Origin: Thermus sediminis
Lineage (GTDB): Bacteria; Deinococcota; Deinococci; Deinococcales; Thermaceae
Direction of reading: 5' to 3'
DNA length: 64,000 nt
Assembly (NCBI RefSeq): GCF_003426945.1
Contig: NZ_QURO01000004.1
Span: forward strand, 1,785,501-1,849,500
Positions 26,282 through 34,833 of this stretch are shown here, piece after piece (the stretch's first letter is position 1; every line of letters begins with the position of its first letter). The position numbers were made by a program, and so were the translations under genes. The notes beneath the pieces were generated by a model, which saw nothing but the letters and a program-made list of their open reading frames with translations, did no database searches and was not told the origin of the DNA.

Positions 26282-26747
26282 GGTAGTAGAGGACCCCCAC
26301 GATCCCCGTGGCCGAGAGCTCCACCTCTCCCCGCTCGTGCCGGTTCAAGGCCTCCTCGGGCGGCATCCAGACCACCTCTATCTCCTCGTCCTCGTCGGGG
26401 GTGGCCCCCGTTTCCTCTAGATTCTCCGCCAAGAAGACGAAGGTTTTCTCGTCGGTGAAGCCGGGGGAGACGTAGTAGCTGAAGAGGTAGGTGAGGTTCC
26501 CCGTCAGCCCCGTTTCCTCGGCGAGCTCCCGCCTGGCCGCCTCCAAGGGGTCCTCCCCCGGCTCTATGAGCCCAGCGGGGATCTCCAAGGGGATAAGGCC
26601 CACGGCAGGGCGCATCTGGCGCACGAAGAGCATCCGTCCCTCCCTCAGGGCGATGATGGCTACCGCGGGCTTGTGCTCCACAATCTCGTAAGGGCCTTCA
26701 AGGGCTAGGTTCAGGATGCGGCCCCGGTAGAGGTAGGTGCGCTCCAC
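26259..26747 (-). CDS. Nudix hydrolase, ADP-ribose pyrophosphatase-like
   Basis: 162 residues. A complete Nudix box (GLIEPGEDPLEAARRELAEE and TGL) lies at about residues 60-82, followed by a Pro 16 residues later region SYYVSPGFTDEK, which marks the ADP-ribose pyrophosphatase subgroup. It likely hydrolyses ADP-ribose or similar NDP-sugars to AMP and a phosphate ester. The start GTG 26747 lies 6 bases after a TAACAT -10 box, supporting a leaderless mRNA that also carries ribF. Confidence 0.88.
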   Translation of the reverse strand: MERTYLYRGRILNLALEGPYEIVEHKPAVAIIALREGRMLFVRQMRPAVGLIPLEIPAGLIEPGEDPLEAARRELAEETGLTGNLTYLFSYYVSPGFTDEKTFVFLAENLEETGATPDEDEEIEVVWMPPEEALNRHERGEVELSATGIVGVLYYHAFLRGR

Positions 26748-26753
26748 GGTCCC

Positions 26754-26759
26754 ATGTTA
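26754..26759 (-). promoter_or_regulatory. -10 box of the Nudix-ribF unit (TAACAT)
   Basis: Minus-strand TAACAT, 6 bases to GTG 26747; decides this start over the out-of-frame ATG at 26755. Confidence 0.55.
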
Positions 26760-26864
26760 CGGGAAACCTGAAGCCCTGGGGGCCCCCGGGCGGCCTGGCA
26801 TCTTTGCTCGAGTTTAGAGTAGCTAGGAGCACCTGGCGGGTGTACCCGGGGCAATGTGCCCCGC

Positions 26865-26870
26865 TAAACT
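26865..26870 (+). promoter_or_regulatory. -10 box of the amidohydrolase gene (TAAACT)
   Basis: TAAACT with 6 bases to ATG 26877. Just upstream, GGGGC-AATGT-GCCCC (26848-26862) is a small perfect inverted repeat abutting the -10, which could be an operator. Confidence 0.5.
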
Positions 26871-26876
26871 GGGGCC

Positions 26877-28250
26877 ATGTGGCTTACCGACGGGAGAAAA
26901 AGCCTCCTTTTACGGGGGGAGAGCATCGCCCGGGTGGAGGAGGGCAGGCGGGGCCGCCTTTTTGAGGCCATCACCCCGGGCCTTCAGGACGCCCACGCCC
27001 ACCCCCTCTACTGGGGGGTGGCCCTGAGGGGCCTGGACCTCTCGGGCCTCTCCCGGCCGGAGGAGGTGGCGGGACGGGTGGCGGAAAGGGCCAGGGCCCT
27101 CCCTCCCGGGGCCTGGCTCCAGGGCCAGGGGTTCCTCTTCCCCAAGCCCCCGCCCCCGGGCCTCCTGGACCAGGCGGCCCCGGAAAACCCCGTCTTCCTG
27201 CGAAGCCGGGACTACCATTCCGCTTGGATCAACCGCCGGGCGGCCCAAAAGGCGGGTCTGGGGGCGGGAACGGAGCCCCCGGAGGGCGGGGCCTTCCTCC
27301 GGGATGGGGAAGGAGTTCCCTACTTCCTTCTGGAAAGGGCCCAGGAGCTGGTCCTTCCCCACCTCCCCCCGCCCTCCCCGGAGGACCTCAGGCGGGGCCT
27401 CAGGGACTTCGCCCGTCGGGGCTACACCGCGGTCCACGCCATGGGGTATGAGCCCCCGGAGGCCCTGGACTGGGCCCTGGGGATGGAGCTCCCCCTGAGG
27501 CTCTGGTGGGCCCTGCCCCGGGGGGCCTGGCGGGGGAGGGCCCCGGGGTGGTACGGGGACCTGCACCTCGCCGCGGTCAAGTTCTTCGCCGACGGGGCCC
27601 TGGGAAGCCGCACCGCCTGGATGCACCAGCCCTACCCGGATGGCTCCACGGGCATGCCCTTGGATCCCCTGGAGGCCCTCCTGGAAGAGGGGGAGGATGC
27701 CTTGCGGGCGGGGTTCAACCTGGCGGTCCACGCCATCGGCACCCGGGCGGTGGAGGGCGTCTTGGAGGCCTTCCACCGCTTAGCCCCCTTGGCCTGGGAA
27801 AAAGGCTTCCGCTTGCGGATGGAGCACGTCCAGCACGTCCGGGACCAGGCTCTTTCCCGGTTTTCGGGCCTCCCCTTGGCCCTCTCCCTCCAGCCCCTCC
27901 ACCTCCTGGAGGACCAGCGCTTGGTGCGGGCCTACGGCTTCCCTCCTTGGGAGGCCTTCCGCTTCCGGAGCCTCTGGGCCACGGGCCTGCCCCTGGCCTT
28001 CGGCTCCGATGCCCCCGTGGCCCCGCCCGAGTACGCGCTCAACCTCGAGGCGGCCACCCGGCATCCCCTTTCCCCAGAGGAGAGCCTTTTCCCCGAGGAG
28101 GTTCTCCAGGCCCATACCCTGGGGGCGGCCCAGGCGGCGGGCTGGGAGGGCTACGGGCAGCTTGGGGCGGGGGTGAGGGCGGACCTCACCCTGTGGGAGG
28201 GAGGGCGGCCTGTAGGCCGGGTTTATCGGGGGCAGTTGGAGACGTTTTAG
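26877..28250 (+). CDS. Amidohydrolase-family metal-dependent hydrolase (YtcJ type)
   Basis: 457 residues of the amidohydrolase-3 group: a short N-terminal beta domain, the metal-binding ITPGLQDAHAHPLYWG, the mid-barrel VKFFADGALGSRTAWMHQPY characteristic of YtcJ-like proteins, MEHVQHV with a metal His, and GSDAPVAPPEYALNL with the catalytic Asp. The C-terminus GVRADLTLWEGG rebuilds the beta domain. There is no signal peptide, so it is cytosolic. The substrate is unknown; homologues hydrolyse N-acyl or cyclic amides. Confidence 0.88.
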   Translation: MWLTDGRKSLLLRGESIARVEEGRRGRLFEAITPGLQDAHAHPLYWGVALRGLDLSGLSRPEEVAGRVAERARALPPGAWLQGQGFLFPKPPPPGLLDQAAPENPVFLRSRDYHSAWINRRAAQKAGLGAGTEPPEGGAFLRDGEGVPYFLLERAQELVLPHLPPPSPEDLRRGLRDFARRGYTAVHAMGYEPPEALDWALGMELPLRLWWALPRGAWRGRAPGWYGDLHLAAVKFFADGALGSRTAWMHQPYPDGSTGMPLDPLEALLEEGEDALRAGFNLAVHAIGTRAVEGVLEAFHRLAPLAWEKGFRLRMEHVQHVRDQALSRFSGLPLALSLQPLHLLEDQRLVRAYGFPPWEAFRFRSLWATGLPLAFGSDAPVAPPEYALNLEAATRHPLSPEESLFPEEVLQAHTLGAAQAAGWEGYGQLGAGVRADLTLWEGGRPVGRVYRGQLETF

Positions 28251-28263
28251 AAGAAGGAGGGGT

Positions 28264-28269
28264 TATACT
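28264..28269 (+). promoter_or_regulatory. -10 box of the 2H phosphoesterase gene (TATACT)
   Basis: TATACT with 7 bases to GTG 28277; leaderless pattern that fixes the start codon. Confidence 0.6.
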
Positions 28270-28276
28270 GGGCCCC

Positions 28277-28771
28277 GTGTACGGGGTCCTGGTCTGGCCG
28301 CCAGAGGACCTCCGGGTCTTCATGGAGGGGCTTCAGGCGGCCCATGGGGTGCGGGGCTTTGGCCCCCCCCACCTGAACCTCCGCCAGCCCTTTGAATGGC
28401 CCTACGAGGAGGAGGCGTTGAGGCTGGCCCTTTCCGGCATCCTCCGGGGCCATGCCCCCTTCCGGGTGCGCCTGGGCCGCTGGGGCTTTTTCCCCCAGGG
28501 GGTGGTCTACCTTCGGGCCTACGGGGGGAGGGCCTTCCAGAGGCTTTACCACGCCCTCGAGCCCCTGGCCCCTCCCCTCAAGGAGATCGAGGGACCCAGC
28601 TACATCCCCCACCTCACCCTGGCCCTGGGGCTTTCCCCCGAGGAGGCCCAGGCCCTGGCGGAAAGCCTCCCCCTTCCCGGGCGCCGCTCCTTCATGGTGA
28701 AAGAGGTGGCCTTGGTCAGGGGCCGGGACGAGGGGGAGCTTCTGGAGGTGGCCCGCTTTCCCCTGGTCTGA
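28277..28771 (+). CDS. 2H phosphoesterase superfamily protein (2'-5' RNA ligase-like)
   Basis: 164 residues from GTG 28277. Two H-x-T/N-L motifs mark the fold: HLNLRQPF at about residue 34 and HLTLALGL at about residue 115. Members hydrolyse 2',3'-cyclic or 2'-5' linked RNA ends. The first motif has Asn where Ser/Thr is usual. The frame is open far upstream, but that is antisense-free overlap with the amidohydrolase gene; the -10 box decides the start. A partner gene is not evident. Confidence 0.8.
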   Translation: MYGVLVWPPEDLRVFMEGLQAAHGVRGFGPPHLNLRQPFEWPYEEEALRLALSGILRGHAPFRVRLGRWGFFPQGVVYLRAYGGRAFQRLYHALEPLAPPLKEIEGPSYIPHLTLALGLSPEEAQALAESLPLPGRRSFMVKEVALVRGRDEGELLEVARFPLV

Positions 28772-29105
28772 TACCACCCCATGCTGGCCCAAGCCCGCAT
28801 GGAGGCCCCGGCAAGGGGTTCCCAGGAGGCTTTTCTGAGCTACCAGAGCGAGGGAAACGGGAAGAGGTGGCGCTCCAGGAAGAGCTCCATGGGCCAGGTC
28901 TGCCGGGCCGTGGGGCCCAGGTCCACGGGGAAGGCGATGGCCTAGGCGGGGAAGAGGATGGGTGATGGGTCATGCCACCCCTGGCGGGGGTTCTGGGTAG
29001 GCCCTTTGGTTCCTGGGGATGGCCTTCCACCGTCTTCCCACACAAAGGGGCTACCCTTGGAGACGCCCTAGGGGAGAGAGGACCCCAAGGGGCAAAGGAG
29101 GAAAC
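28772..29105. other. 334-base gene-poor stretch with a possible gene remnant
   Basis: It begins with an inverted repeat CCATGC (28779) / GCATGG (28797) that could end the 2H transcript. On the minus strand, 28942 down to 28840 encodes a protein-like 33-residue stretch (with PTARQTWPMELFLE and HLFPFPSLW, then TAG) bounded upstream by an in-frame TAG, which looks like the C-terminus of a lost gene. The rest, up to the AGGAGG of the next gene, shows no RNA gene or repeat that I recognise. Confidence 0.4.
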
Positions 29106-29672
29106 ATGAGGAAGCAGATGGTCCACTTTCTGACGGCTTCGGTGCTCTTGGCCCTTCCGGTGCTGGCCCAGCCGGCCCCTCCCGGGGGCCCAAGGATGGC
29201 CCCACCCTCCACGGCCCAGTCTCTTGGCCTGCGGGAGATGGAGGGGGCCCGGCGGGAGATCGCCCGGGCCCAGTACTTGGCGAGCATCATTGCGCCGGCG
29301 ACCCTCAAGCAGGAGGCCGACGCGCTGCTGCAGCAAGCCCAGCAGGACTACCAGGCCCAGGCGTATTTCCGGGCCAGGGAGCGGGCCAGGGCTGCGGGAA
29401 CCATCTACCAGGCCCTGCGCTTTTTGGAGGTGGCCCCTGGCTACACCTCCAGGGGTCGCAAGGCCTACCAGGCCCCCTACCGCGCCCAAGAGGCCATCGC
29501 CCGGGTGGAGTACGAGGCTGGCTTCTACGGGGTCAACCAGCCCTTGGTGAGCCGGCTGCTGGAGGAGGCCAAGCGTCTGCTGGCCTCGGGGTCTGACCTG
29601 GCCAGGGCGGAGGCGGCCCACCAGCTGGCCCGGGCAGCCCATCACCTCATCAAGGCTGAACGGGGCTTCTAG
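29106..29672 (+). CDS. Secreted helical protein of unknown function
   Basis: 188 residues, not recognised. It opens with a clear Sec signal peptide (MRKQMVHFLTASVLLALPVLAQ, cleavage after ALA-Q region near residue 21). The mature part is Ala/Arg/Gln-rich and helical, with repeated heptad-like runs (LKQEADALLQQAQQDYQAQ, RARERARAAGTIYQAL, LARAEAAHQLARAAHHL), so a periplasmic coiled-coil or helical bundle is expected. AGGAGG precedes ATG 29106. A hairpin after the stop separates it from the two-component cluster that follows, but it may be part of the same physiological unit. Confidence 0.75.
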   Translation: MRKQMVHFLTASVLLALPVLAQPAPPGGPRMAPPSTAQSLGLREMEGARREIARAQYLASIIAPATLKQEADALLQQAQQDYQAQAYFRARERARAAGTIYQALRFLEVAPGYTSRGRKAYQAPYRAQEAIARVEYEAGFYGVNQPLVSRLLEEAKRLLASGSDLARAEAAHQLARAAHHLIKAERGF

Positions 29673-29685
29673 ACCCCTGGCCTAG

Positions 29686-29704
29686 AGGGGGGGAAACCCC
29701 CCTC
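29686..29704 (+). terminator. Hairpin terminator after the secreted protein gene
   Basis: 7-bp stem GAGGGGG / CCCCCTC with loop GGAAA, then CCCGTTTCTT. The short T-rich tail supports termination. Confidence 0.6.
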
Positions 29705-29728
29705 CCCGTTTCTTGGGAGGTTACCCAT

Positions 29729-29734
29729 TAGAAT
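29729..29734 (+). promoter_or_regulatory. -10 box of the two-component cluster (TAGAAT)
   Basis: TAGAAT with 7 bases to GTG 29742; leaderless pattern. Drives the PepSY-like gene and probably the response regulator and kinase behind it. Confidence 0.55.
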
Positions 29735-29741
29735 ACCAGGT

Positions 29742-30182
29742 GTGCTGCTTGTGCTCCTCCTTTTGTCCCCCTGGGCCATCGCCCAGGCGCCCCGCCCGCT
29801 TACCCCCGAGGCGGCCTTTGCCCTGGTGGCGGGCTATCTAGGCGAGGGCAGCCTGGAGAGGGTCTACAAGTTCAAGTACGGACCTAAGCCCAAGGAGAGG
29901 TTGGTGGTCTACGAGTTCAGACTGCCGGAGGTGGAGGTCTGGCTGGAGGCTGGTAGCCGACGGGTAGTGTTGTACCGCCCCAGGAAGCCGCCCAAGCATC
30001 TGGCCGAGCCTCACCTGCCCTTTCCCCAGGCCCTCTCGTTGGTGCGAGCCCGCTATGGGGAGCCCTGGGAGTTGGAGCTGAAGCCCAAACCCAAGGAGCA
30101 GCTTCTGGTCTGGCGGACCAGGGGGCCCTTTGGTGAGGTCTGGCTGGAGGCGGCCACGGGAAAGGAGGTGTTCCGGCGGTGA
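29742..30182 (+). CDS. Secreted protein with two PepSY-like repeats
   Basis: 146 residues from GTG 29742. A short signal peptide (VLLLLSPWAIAQ) is followed by two similar units, each reading P-x-x-A-x-x-L-V-...-Y/R-x-G...-K-x-K-P-K-E-x-L-x-V-x-(E/R)...E-V-W-L-E-A. The repeats FRLPEVEVWLEAGSR and RGPFGEVWLEAATGK show the duplication. PepSY domains are often extracytoplasmic inhibitors or sensors. It overlaps the response regulator start by 4 bases, so it may act as the accessory sensor of that system. Confidence 0.7.
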   Translation: MLLVLLLLSPWAIAQAPRPLTPEAAFALVAGYLGEGSLERVYKFKYGPKPKERLVVYEFRLPEVEVWLEAGSRRVVLYRPRKPPKHLAEPHLPFPQALSLVRARYGEPWELELKPKPKEQLLVWRTRGPFGEVWLEAATGKEVFRR

Positions 30183-30835
30183 GGCTGCTTTTGGTGGAGG
30201 ACGAGCCCGAGGTGCGATGGCTTTTGTGGGAAACCTTGGAAGAAGCGGGCTGGGCGGTGGACGAGGCCGCCGGGGTGGGAGAGGCCACGGCGCTTTTGGA
30301 GGCCTTTCCCTACGATCTCCTGGTGCTGGATCTGGCCCTGCCCGATGGGGATGGCCTCGAAGTGCTCCGTCTCGCCCGCCTGAGGGGGATGGCGCTACCG
30401 GTGCTCATCCTTACTGCGCGGGACGCCCCCGAGGCCCGGGTCCGGGGGCTGGAGGAGGGGGCCGACGATTACCTGGTCAAACCCTTCTACCCCCGGGAGG
30501 TGCTGGCCCGGACCCGCGCCCTTTTGCGGCGGAGCCGGGGCCTTGCCCACAACTGGCTGAGCCTAGGCCGGTTGGAGCTGGACCTAGAAGGCCGGCGGGC
30601 CTTTTGGCAAGGGCGGGAAGTGCGGCTTTCGGCCCGGGAGTACACCCTTTTAGAGGCCCTGGCCTTGCGAGGGGAGGGGTTTTGTCCGCGGGAGTACCTT
30701 CTGGAGAAGGTCTGGAACGGGGAAGAGAGCGTGGACCCTCGCACCGTGGACACCTATGTGAAGTACCTGCGCCGCAAACTGGCCCCTGATGCCATAGAGA
30801 CGGTGCGCGGGCTCGGCTACCGCTTCGTGGGATGA
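30179..30835 (+). CDS. OmpR/PhoB-family response regulator
   Basis: 218 residues from GTG 30179. Receiver: acidic pair Glu7/Asp8, phospho-acceptor Asp51 in VLDLALPDGDG, Thr79 and Lys101 in DDYLVKPF. The C-terminal winged-helix DNA-binding domain ends with the typical VDTYVKYLRRKL and TVRGLGYRFVG. Coupled by 4-base overlaps to the PepSY-like gene before and the kinase after it. Targets are unknown, but self-regulation of the cluster is likely. Confidence 0.95.
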   Translation: MRLLLVEDEPEVRWLLWETLEEAGWAVDEAAGVGEATALLEAFPYDLLVLDLALPDGDGLEVLRLARLRGMALPVLILTARDAPEARVRGLEEGADDYLVKPFYPREVLARTRALLRRSRGLAHNWLSLGRLELDLEGRRAFWQGREVRLSAREYTLLEALALRGEGFCPREYLLEKVWNGEESVDPRTVDTYVKYLRRKLAPDAIETVRGLGYRFVG

Positions 30836-32034
30836 GCCTGAGGGTCCGTTTTGCCCTGTACGCCTTCGTGGTTGTGGCCCTGGCCCTGGGGACCTCAGGA
30901 TTGGCCCTGCGGCAGGCCTTGCAGGCCTTCCTGCTACGCCAGGTGGACGGGGAGTTACGCGCCCTGCTGGATGCGGTGGCCCGGCGCCTGACCCCCGACG
31001 AGGACGGGATCCTGCGCCTAGATCTGGACGCGGAACTCTTCTCCTTCTTGACACCAGACACCCTGGTGCTATTGGTGGGGCCGGAGGGAATCCAGGACGC
31101 CTTGGGGCTTCTGCCCCCACAAGCCCAGCTAGAGGCCTTAGCCCGGGGGGAGGGGGGAGACTACCGGGTGCAAGCGGCGCAGGGGGACCAGGTACGGGTG
31201 CTAGTGGCCCGCCACCTGGGGGGGGTGCGCCAGGTGGTGGCGCTGGTGGACCGCCTGCTTCCCCTGGTCCTGCTGTTGGGTGGAGGGGTGGCCACCCTGT
31301 TGGCCTTCTCCCTCTCCTCCCAGGCCCTGGCTCCCCTGGCCCGGGCAACCCGGGCTGCCTTGGACCTAGCCAGGGAACGGGCTTGGAATCGGCGCCTTCC
31401 CCTCTCCCAAAGACCCGACGAGGTAGGGCAGGTGGTGGAGGCCTTCAACCAGGCCCTCGAGGCCTTGGAAGAGGTCCTAAACGCCGAACGGCGCTTTGCG
31501 CAAGAAGCCGCTCACGCTCTCCGCACCCCCCTTACAGTGCTTTTGGGCCACCTGGAGCGGGGGAGGTTGGAGGAGGCCCGGGTCCAGGCGGAGCGCCTGC
31601 GGGAGCTGGTGGAGCAACTCCTCCTGCTGGCCAGGGCCGAGGTGGATGCCCTAGCGCGGACTCTCCTGGAACTGGACACCCTGGTCTTCACTGAGGCCGA
31701 GGCCTTGCGCCCGGCCTTCCAAGCTAGGGGTTTGCAGCTCGCGGTAGACCTCCCAGAAGCTCCCACCTATGTTCTGGCCAACGAGCAGGCCCTCCGGGCC
31801 ATAGTGGTGGCCTTGCTGGAAAACGCTTTGCGGCACACCGCCAAGGGGGGAAGGGTGCGGGTCAAGGTGCGGGGGGCCGTCCTTTGGATGTACAACGCAC
31901 CTAGCCATCCCGCACCCGGTACGGGCTTAGGCCTCCGCCTAGTGGAAACCTTGGTGCGGGCCCAAGGGGGGAGTTTGCAGGTGGTGGAAGAGGGGGGGGG
32001 ATTCCTTGTGATGCTACACTTCGGGGCGGCGTAG
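30832..32034 (+). CDS. Membrane sensor histidine kinase with a shortened ATP lid
   Basis: 400 residues. Two membrane helices (about 8-28 and 138-165) flank a small extracytoplasmic domain, then a HAMP-like linker, the HisKA box with His228 in AQEAAHALRTPL, the N box LLENALRHT near residue 325, and the G2 box GTGLGLRLVE. Between N and G2 the usual D-x-G-x-G (G1) and F boxes are almost gone: only WMYNAPSHPAP remains. Such a short lid could change the kinase to phosphatase balance. Partner of the preceding regulator (4-base overlap). Codon choice is a little looser than in flanking genes. Confidence 0.9.
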   Translation: MSLRVRFALYAFVVVALALGTSGLALRQALQAFLLRQVDGELRALLDAVARRLTPDEDGILRLDLDAELFSFLTPDTLVLLVGPEGIQDALGLLPPQAQLEALARGEGGDYRVQAAQGDQVRVLVARHLGGVRQVVALVDRLLPLVLLLGGGVATLLAFSLSSQALAPLARATRAALDLARERAWNRRLPLSQRPDEVGQVVEAFNQALEALEEVLNAERRFAQEAAHALRTPLTVLLGHLERGRLEEARVQAERLRELVEQLLLLARAEVDALARTLLELDTLVFTEAEALRPAFQARGLQLAVDLPEAPTYVLANEQALRAIVVALLENALRHTAKGGRVRVKVRGAVLWMYNAPSHPAPGTGLGLRLVETLVRAQGGSLQVVEEGGGFLVMLHFGAA

Positions 32035-32279
32035 CCCCCCGGTTCCTGCCCGCTTCCCGTTGACACCGTTCTGCGCCGGCATGGGGGCCCTGGTGGGAGA
32101 CTCCCCTGAGCCGGAAGAGCGAGGGGGGCGGACAGAGACCCCGCCCCCAGCACAGGTGGGTATAGGTAACCCTAGTTGCCACCCAAGCCATTTCCTGAGT
32201 GGGGAGGTTCAGTTGGGGGCCAGGACCTATGTACGCCCCGACCTGGACTTCCCTTGTTGCGAAACCAAAGCGCGGGCGC
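32035..32279. other. Convergent intergenic region between the kinase and sigA
   Basis: 245 bases without an ORF I would support. It has a short hairpin GGGAG-A-CTCCC near 32095 and, next to the sigA stop, the motif shared with the ftsH 3' end (32258-32282). No riboswitch or known small RNA could be matched. Confidence 0.4.
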
Positions 32280-33622
<1,343 letters not shown>

Positions 33623-33626
<4 letters not shown>

Positions 33627-34744
33627 CCTCCCTCCCTTCGGGCGAACAAGACCTTGTACTCCCTCACCAAGAGGGTCTTGAAGTTGCCGAAGCGCTTCTC
33701 CAGCAGGGCCTCGTACTTGAGAAAGGGATTGGCCACGAGAAAAAACCCACCGCCCGGCTTCAGCCGGGCTGCCGCCGCTTCCACAAAGGCCTGGGCCACA
33801 TCCAGGATGACCGCACCCCCCACGTGGAAGGGGGGGTTCGTAACTATGATGTCAAACCGGTCCTCCCGCGTCAAGGCCTCGTCCACGTCCGAGTGGAGGG
33901 CCTGGGCGCTAAGCCCGTTGGCCTCGAGGCTCTTCCTCAAGGAGAGCACGGAGACCAGGTCGTCCTCCACTCCCACCACCTCCCCGCCCAGGCGGGCCAG
34001 GGGCAGGGTGAGGGCCCCGTACCCGGCCCCCAGGTCCAGGACCCGCCTGCCCTCCAGGGAGGGGACCTCCTGGGAGAGGGCCTCGAGGAGGAGGAGGGAG
34101 GCCTTGTCCACCCGCCCGGCAGAGAAGACCCCGGGCAGGTGGTGGAAGGTGTAGGCCTGGCCTAGGATCTGCGCCTGGAAGCTCCGCCAGAGGGGGGGGA
34201 GGGGGGGAGGGTCCTTCTCCTTCTCCAGGAGGGCCACCCGGTAGGGGCCTTCCCGGGCCACCACCTCCCCGTAGCCCAGGAGGTCCCTGGCCCCCTTGAA
34301 GTAGCGTTCAAACCCCTTGTTCTTGTCCCCCGCCAGGTAGACCCGGCCCCCGGGCCTCAGGGCGTGGGCGGCGGCCAGGAGGCTCGCCTCCACGTAGGCC
34401 GAGCCCCGGCCTGCGGGAAGGGCCAGGACCACCAGCTCAAAGCCCCCCTCCTCGGCCTCCCAGGGGGGGGCCAGGCGGGCCCTTAGGCCGCTTCGCTCTA
34501 GACAGCGGAAAGCGGCCTTGGAGGTTTCCAGGCGCTCCACCTCCATCCTCCCCTCCAGGGGGAGGCTACCCCAGCCCACCCCCGGGTTCAGGTCTAGGGC
34601 CCGCTTCCCAAAAGGGGACACGGTCCTCTGCAAGAGCTCGTACACGGGGTCCCGGTAGCCTCGGGCCCCGGGCTTCACGTAGAGCACCCCCCCGGGGCGG
34701 GGCAGGGGGGTGAGGCGGTGGTACTCGGCCAGGGTAAGGCCCAC
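33623..34744 (-). CDS. rsmC: 16S rRNA (guanine1207-N2)-methyltransferase RsmC
   Basis: 373 residues from GTG 34744. Two tandem Rossmann domains: the N-terminal one is degenerate, the C-terminal one has the AdoMet motif [16 protein letters not shown] and the catalytic NPPFHVGG. The protein matches T. thermophilus RsmC closely in layout ([38 protein letters not shown]). It makes m2G1207 in the 30S subunit. First gene of rsmC-sigA. GGGAGG lies immediately before the start and a TATCCT box (34753-34758) 8 bases from it. Confidence 0.95.
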
Positions 34745-34752
34745 GTCCTCCC

Positions 34753-34758
34753 AGGATA
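34753..34758 (-). promoter_or_regulatory. -10 box of rsmC-sigA (TATCCT)
   Basis: Minus-strand TATCCT, 8 bases from the rsmC GTG. Confidence 0.45.
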
Positions 34759-34787
34759 CGCCCCTTGGGGGAGGAGGGCAATTGTGA

Positions 34788-34793
34788 TACGAT
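34788..34793 (+). promoter_or_regulatory. -10 box of the aspartate kinase gene (TACGAT)
   Basis: TACGAT about 40 bases before the GTG. The leader carries a small GC hairpin (34807-34819) and the AAGGAGGG ribosome binding site at 34821-34828. Confidence 0.45.
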
Positions 34794-34833
34794 TCCTCTC
34801 CAGACCGCCCCCGGGGCGGGAAGGAGGGAAGGC

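Noticed and set aside
32035-32279. Cobalamin, TPP or SRP-RNA-like element
   Set aside because: Short matches such as GAGCCGGAAGAGCGAGG lack the conserved boxes of these RNAs.
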